Shown one piece after another: positions 34,843 through 37,819 of a stretch of 37,819 bases of DNA (position 1 is the first letter of the stretch; every line of letters starts with the position of its first letter). The stretch covers positions 1 through 37,819 of the forward strand of contig CACZCZ010000023.1 of NCBI GenBank assembly GCA_902779845.1. The letters are read 5' to 3'. The DNA is from an uncultured Bacteroidales bacterium. GTDB taxonomy: Bacteria > Bacteroidota > Bacteroidia > Bacteroidales > Bacteroidaceae. The translations under genes and the position numbers were made by a program. The notes under the pieces are model-generated. The model saw nothing but the letters and a program-made list of their open reading frames with translations. It had not been told where the DNA came from and made no database searches.

Positions 34843-35076
34843 CTAGTCAATCCTATCACACGTGAAGTAAGACAAGTTCATTTGGCTTTGGTTGACCTCG
34901 ATGCCATACTTGTTTAGGAAAAGTTTCACAAGCATGGGACGTTCACGAGGTTGTCCGAGAGGTGGTGTTGTGGACATCGTACTTGTCTCGATGAACATAC
35001 CCTTTTCAAGTCGTTGTCTTTTGTCTTTACATGCAGCGTTGCCGCTGTTTTTGACTACAATTCTCCAAAGTGCCAT
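34843..35076 (-). CDS. Small DUF6140-like protein
   Basis: 77 residues. Begins MALWRIVVKNSG, has a basic stretch (KDKRQRLEKGM), a Ser/Thr-rich IETSTMSTTPPL piece, and ends with LVKLFLNKYGIEVNQSQMNLSYF. The start and overall pattern match small Bacteroidales proteins I recall as DUF6140; their role is unknown. It lies 82 nt after the AAA+ gene on the same strand, with no promoter seen between, so the two may be co-transcribed. Base composition is more A/T-rich than the glycogen or lepA regions. Confidence 0.65.
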   Translation of the reverse strand: MALWRIVVKNSGNAACKDKRQRLEKGMFIETSTMSTTPPLGQPRERPMLVKLFLNKYGIEVNQSQMNLSYFTCDRID

Positions 35077-35158
35077 AATTCAATTTGGTTTTGAGGGTTA
35101 AACAATATGATTAAAAATCTCTTTTTGATTGAAAATCTATAACAAGTCTAATATAGTA

Positions 35159-36850
35159 TTAACAAAAACCTATTCTTTTCTGTCCATGATGATTGAGTCG
35201 CTCTGCATTGCAGTATTCTGATAACATTTCAAGTTCGTTGCCATCCTCTCCGTGCAGGATGACATTAATCGTAGCTTTGCGGCTGATGTTCTCTATCTGT
35301 CCTCCGCTGAAGTCATATTTCTCGGCGAGGGTGTAGGCATCCGCTTCGGACAAATTTGGCATCATGGACATCCATAAGCTCTTTCGTACCGTAGCATCTG
35401 GTTTCTCGAAGTATATCTTGTAGAGGAACCTGCGCTCAAAGGCAGTGTCCAGATTCTCAGTAAGATTGGTGGTGGCAATCATGATACCGTCCAGTGACTC
35501 CATCTCCTGAAGAATAATGTTCTGAATACTGTTTTCCATCTTGTCAACGGCATTCTGAGCCCCTTGTTTCCTGATGCCTATGATGCCATCTGCCTCATTA
35601 AAGAACAGAATCGGAGCCTTACCTCCTTTTTCCGTTTCCTTGCGGACCAGTTCGCGATAACGGTCGAACAGAGCCTTGATGTTCTTTTCTGAATCACCGA
35701 CCCATTTGCTCTTGATCTGAGGAACATCCACCACCATGATGTCCCTTCCAGTTTCACGAGCCAGCTGAAATGCGGTCTCGGTCTTGCCAGTGCCAGGCCC
35801 GCCATAGAAGAGGCAGGCAAACCCCGTTCTGAACCCTGACGACCTCATTCGTTCCCGTATCTCATTATATTTTTCTGGGGCAAGGAAAGAATGAAGTTCT
35901 TCTACCTGTTTTTGAACCTTACAGCCGTAGAACATCTTTTTCGGTAATAGTTCACTTGCGCTCATTACATCAGCTATTTTCTCCTCAGAGGTGTTGAACT
36001 TCATTTCAGCCAGTAATGTTTGTTTTGTGCGTTCTGTCAGCTTATAGCGTGTCGTAGATGCAATCCCGTCTTCGCAACGATGTTCAATATACCCTTCAAC
36101 CATCAGCTGATGGGTACCACACCTCAATAGAGCTTTCTCCTTATTGAATGTGGAAGCACTCTCATACAAGTCTTCCAATTGATTGAAGCGGATGTCATCA
36201 TCATCATTGTTCACCAGTTGATGACAGAAGAACAGCAACAACAAGAAATAAGGCCAAGAGTCAAAATCTATACCTTCCATCCTTTGTACGAATGGGATCT
36301 GATGATTATCTTTGAAAATGACCTTCAACTCCTCATAAAGGGCAGAAGGTGTTATGGTATCTTCATTCAAGTCTTCAAAAAGTTCATTGACGACATCGAA
36401 CAATGCGAAGCTGTCCAACCCTTTCCTAACAGGCACCTCATACACCTCATTATGTTTCAGGGACTTGATGACAGAAACTGGAATTTCCATTTGTTCCTCA
36501 TCGTTTACATTATGGTATCTGAGGAGCCTTCTGCGAATCAAGGCATCGACGTCATCGGCAAATTCCAATGCATGAATCTTACTGATATCAAGGTGGCTTG
36601 CAAAATCATCGAAATCAATGTGCCTTGGTCCTTTCTCCATACAGACACTGAACAGCAAGGCCTGAAACTCGGAGATGCCAAGACTTTCGCTGAGGTATTT
36701 GAGTTCCTTATCCATTTTCTTTTTGGATCTATCACTCAACTTTGAATCTTTTGACACTTCCACCACCATCTCAATGGCTCTTAGCAATGTCATTTCAGGA
36801 ACTTGCTTCCGGCTTGCTGCTGATTTTTTACTTTTGCTCTTTGTTTCCAT
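35159..36850 (-). CDS. AAA+ ATPase with Vps4/katanin-like pore loop and a long N-terminal region
   Basis: 563 residues. The first 300 residues are mostly helical, with a probable winged helix at about 240-283 (LLRCGTHQLMVEGYI to YKLTERTK). The AAA+ module is C-terminal: Walker A GGPGTGKTE (350-358), a pore loop SKWVGDSEKN (381-390) resembling the SKWVGESEK of Vps4/katanin-type AAA proteins, Walker B ILFFNEAD (414-421; Asn418 where Asp is usual), sensor 1 TTN (460-462), and an FERRF arginine-finger region (471-475). Suggests a hexameric protein remodeller or unfoldase. It lies between a truncated polymerase gene and a DUF6140-like gene. Substrate unknown. Confidence 0.83.
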   Translation of the reverse strand: METKSKSKKSAASRKQVPEMTLLRAIEMVVEVSKDSKLSDRSKKKMDKELKYLSESLGISEFQALLFSVCMEKGPRHIDFDDFASHLDISKIHALEFADDVDALIRRRLLRYHNVNDEEQMEIPVSVIKSLKHNEVYEVPVRKGLDSFALFDVVNELFEDLNEDTITPSALYEELKVIFKDNHQIPFVQRMEGIDFDSWPYFLLLLFFCHQLVNNDDDDIRFNQLEDLYESASTFNKEKALLRCGTHQLMVEGYIEHRCEDGIASTTRYKLTERTKQTLLAEMKFNTSEEKIADVMSASELLPKKMFYGCKVQKQVEELHSFLAPEKYNEIRERMRSSGFRTGFACLFYGGPGTGKTETAFQLARETGRDIMVVDVPQIKSKWVGDSEKNIKALFDRYRELVRKETEKGGKAPILFFNEADGIIGIRKQGAQNAVDKMENSIQNIILQEMESLDGIMIATTNLTENLDTAFERRFLYKIYFEKPDATVRKSLWMSMMPNLSEADAYTLAEKYDFSGGQIENISRKATINVILHGEDGNELEMLSEYCNAERLNHHGQKRIGFC

Positions 36851-36891
36851 ATTTCTTTATCTTTCGCGGGGTTTTACTACTAATGTCGATG

Positions 36892-36899
36892 CAAAGTAA
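36892..36899 (-). promoter_or_regulatory. -7 box for the AAA+ gene
   Basis: Minus-strand TTACTTTG (one mismatch to consensus) followed by CATC, 42 nt before the ATG at 36850. It directly abuts the hairpin that would terminate the polymerase gene. Confidence 0.5.
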
Positions 36900-36901
36900 G
36901 A

Positions 36902-36934
36902 AGAGACCTCCGCCAAACTGTGGCAGAGGTCTCT
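36902..36934 (-). terminator. Hairpin terminator between the polymerase fragment and the AAA+ gene
   Basis: AGAGACCTC/GAGGTCTCT stem with an inner GCCA/TGGC pair, followed on the minus strand by TTCTT, which runs straight into the AAA+ -7 box. Confidence 0.7.
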
Positions 36935-36984
36935 CCAGAATTACAAATTATGCGTAAAAAGAATTTATTTTGCCTTACGGATGA

Positions 36985-37819
36985 CTATTCTTCACCATAT
37001 ATTTCTTGAATAGTGGCAAATTCCTCTGGATAGTTTGCTTTCAAATAAGCCATTTGATAGGCCAGCCATGTGTAGCAAACAGCATGGGACTTTTGGAAAG
37101 CGTACATACCTTTAGCCTCCATTTCAAGAACTGAAAGCACATCCATTTTCCTTTTACCGAGGGCTTTTCTTAACAGGTCGCTATCACTTCTATTAAAGTC
37201 GGCAATCAATCGAGAAAGCATCATGATCTGTTCCTGATAAACGATAATGCCATAAGTATTGTGAAGATACTTTTCCGAGCAAGGAATCATATACTTGACG
37301 GCTTTCTTGGAATGCTTTTGCCTGATGAGAGTTGCAATATAGTCCATTGGCCCTGGGCGATACATGCAGTTCAAGATTACCAAATCCTCAAAGCATGTAG
37401 GGCGAAGTTCTCGTAGAAATTTCTGCATTCCTTGATAACTGAATTGGGAAATTCCTTCTGTTTCGCCATTCTGAAATAGTTCCATCGTCTTCTCGTCATC
37501 AATCGGAATCTTTTCAATATCGAAATCTTTATCATAGTGAACTTTGACACTTGCACATATATCCCTCATCTGGGAAAGTGTTCTAAGACCAAGGAAATCA
37601 AATTTTATAAGACCGGATGATTCCACATGCCATCCTTCGTATTGAGTACAATTCACTATTTGTTCATTACCCGATGAATCTTCTGTGGAACAAGTTGAAA
37701 TAGGTGCCCAATTGGACACTGGCTCGTCAGCAACAACAAACCCGCAGGCATGAACACCTAATCCACAGATTTTTCTTTCTAATATAGCAGTATTAGCAAA
37801 GGCATTACGCAAAGGGTTC
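36985..37819 (-). CDS. Truncated DnaE-like DNA polymerase III alpha (partial, 5' end outside the window)
   Basis: The reading frame is open to the right edge (reads NPLRNAFANTAILE there), so the N-terminus is missing only because of the window. The visible 278 residues match the polymerase core of DnaE: GLGVHACGFVV, LIKFDFLGLRTLSQM, LNCMYRPGPMDY, YGIIVYQEQIM, LLRKALGKRK. Two oddities follow. After LRKALGKRKMDV the usual stretch before the YAFNKSH motif is about 20-30 residues shorter (it reads LSVLEMEAKGMYAFQKSH), and the protein stops at EFATIQEIYGEE, right after the LKANYPEEF block. The clamp-binding, OB-fold and tau-binding parts of a normal DnaE are therefore absent. Could be a decaying dnaE paralogue or a specialised short polymerase. 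Confidence 0.8.
   Translation of the reverse strand, partial: NPLRNAFANTAILERKICGLGVHACGFVVADEPVSNWAPISTCSTEDSSGNEQIVNCTQYEGWHVESSGLIKFDFLGLRTLSQMRDICASVKVHYDKDFDIEKIPIDDEKTMELFQNGETEGISQFSYQGMQKFLRELRPTCFEDLVILNCMYRPGPMDYIATLIRQKHSKKAVKYMIPCSEKYLHNTYGIIVYQEQIMMLSRLIADFNRSDSDLLRKALGKRKMDVLSVLEMEAKGMYAFQKSHAVCYTWLAYQMAYLKANYPEEFATIQEIYGEE

Overview
The window looks like a Bacteroidales chromosome, most probably a Prevotella-type organism. Three things point there. The gene set is typical: serine palmitoyltransferase for sphingolipids, a eukaryote-type (GT3) glycogen synthase next to an alpha-glucan phosphorylase, a TamL-like lipoprotein, a short AMP nucleosidase, and an orphan HsdR_N protein. 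Shine-Dalgarno sites are scarce. At least 16 copies of the Bacteroidetes sigma -7 box (TAnnTTTG or a near match) stand upstream of genes, seven of them with a TTG/TTTG -33 element exactly 20 nt away. Species cannot be fixed from the sequence alone.

Layout. 1-1.9 kb: a divergent promoter region and a secreted C69 dipeptidase. 1.9-6.7 kb (minus strand): an ABC-F ATPase, then grpE-dnaJ-folC, with dnaJ and folC coupled by an ATGA overlap. 6.8-14.5 kb (minus): a GH43 glycosidase, glycogen phosphorylase and synthase, and a Na+/Ca2+ exchanger. 14.6-21.3 kb: a small four-cysteine protein (+), then on minus an MBL hydrolase, tamL, an rRNA/tRNA 2'-O-methyltransferase, a Crp-type regulator and lepA. 21.3-23.3 kb (minus): a small winged-helix protein, two identical tRNA-Lys(CTT) genes and spt. 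23.4-26.9 kb (plus): lipid kinase, YgiQ radical SAM protein and a small secreted helical protein, closed by a strong terminator. 27-30 kb (minus): an HTH regulator, an AT-rich stretch of about 600 bp without a gene, holA and AMP nucleosidase. 30.1-34.6 kb: a large M6 metalloprotease, a repeat-filled intergenic stretch, a Tyr-rich lipoprotein and the HsdR_N protein.

From about 34.8 kb to the right edge the character changes. Base composition becomes visibly richer in A/T, and three minus-strand genes follow: a truncated DnaE-like polymerase (its 5' end lies outside the window), an AAA+ ATPase with a Vps4/katanin-like pore-loop sequence, and a small DUF6140-like protein. This is the most accessory-looking part and the best candidate for an undescribed system.

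The intergenic regions are unusually structured: several families of short tandem repeats (periods of 8 to 15 bp), a dispersed palindromic motif (ATGGTCTTATG, three copies) and long hairpins. Two genes (lepA and the HsdR_N gene) have their -7 box only 4 nt before the start codon, implying leaderless or near-leaderless mRNAs.
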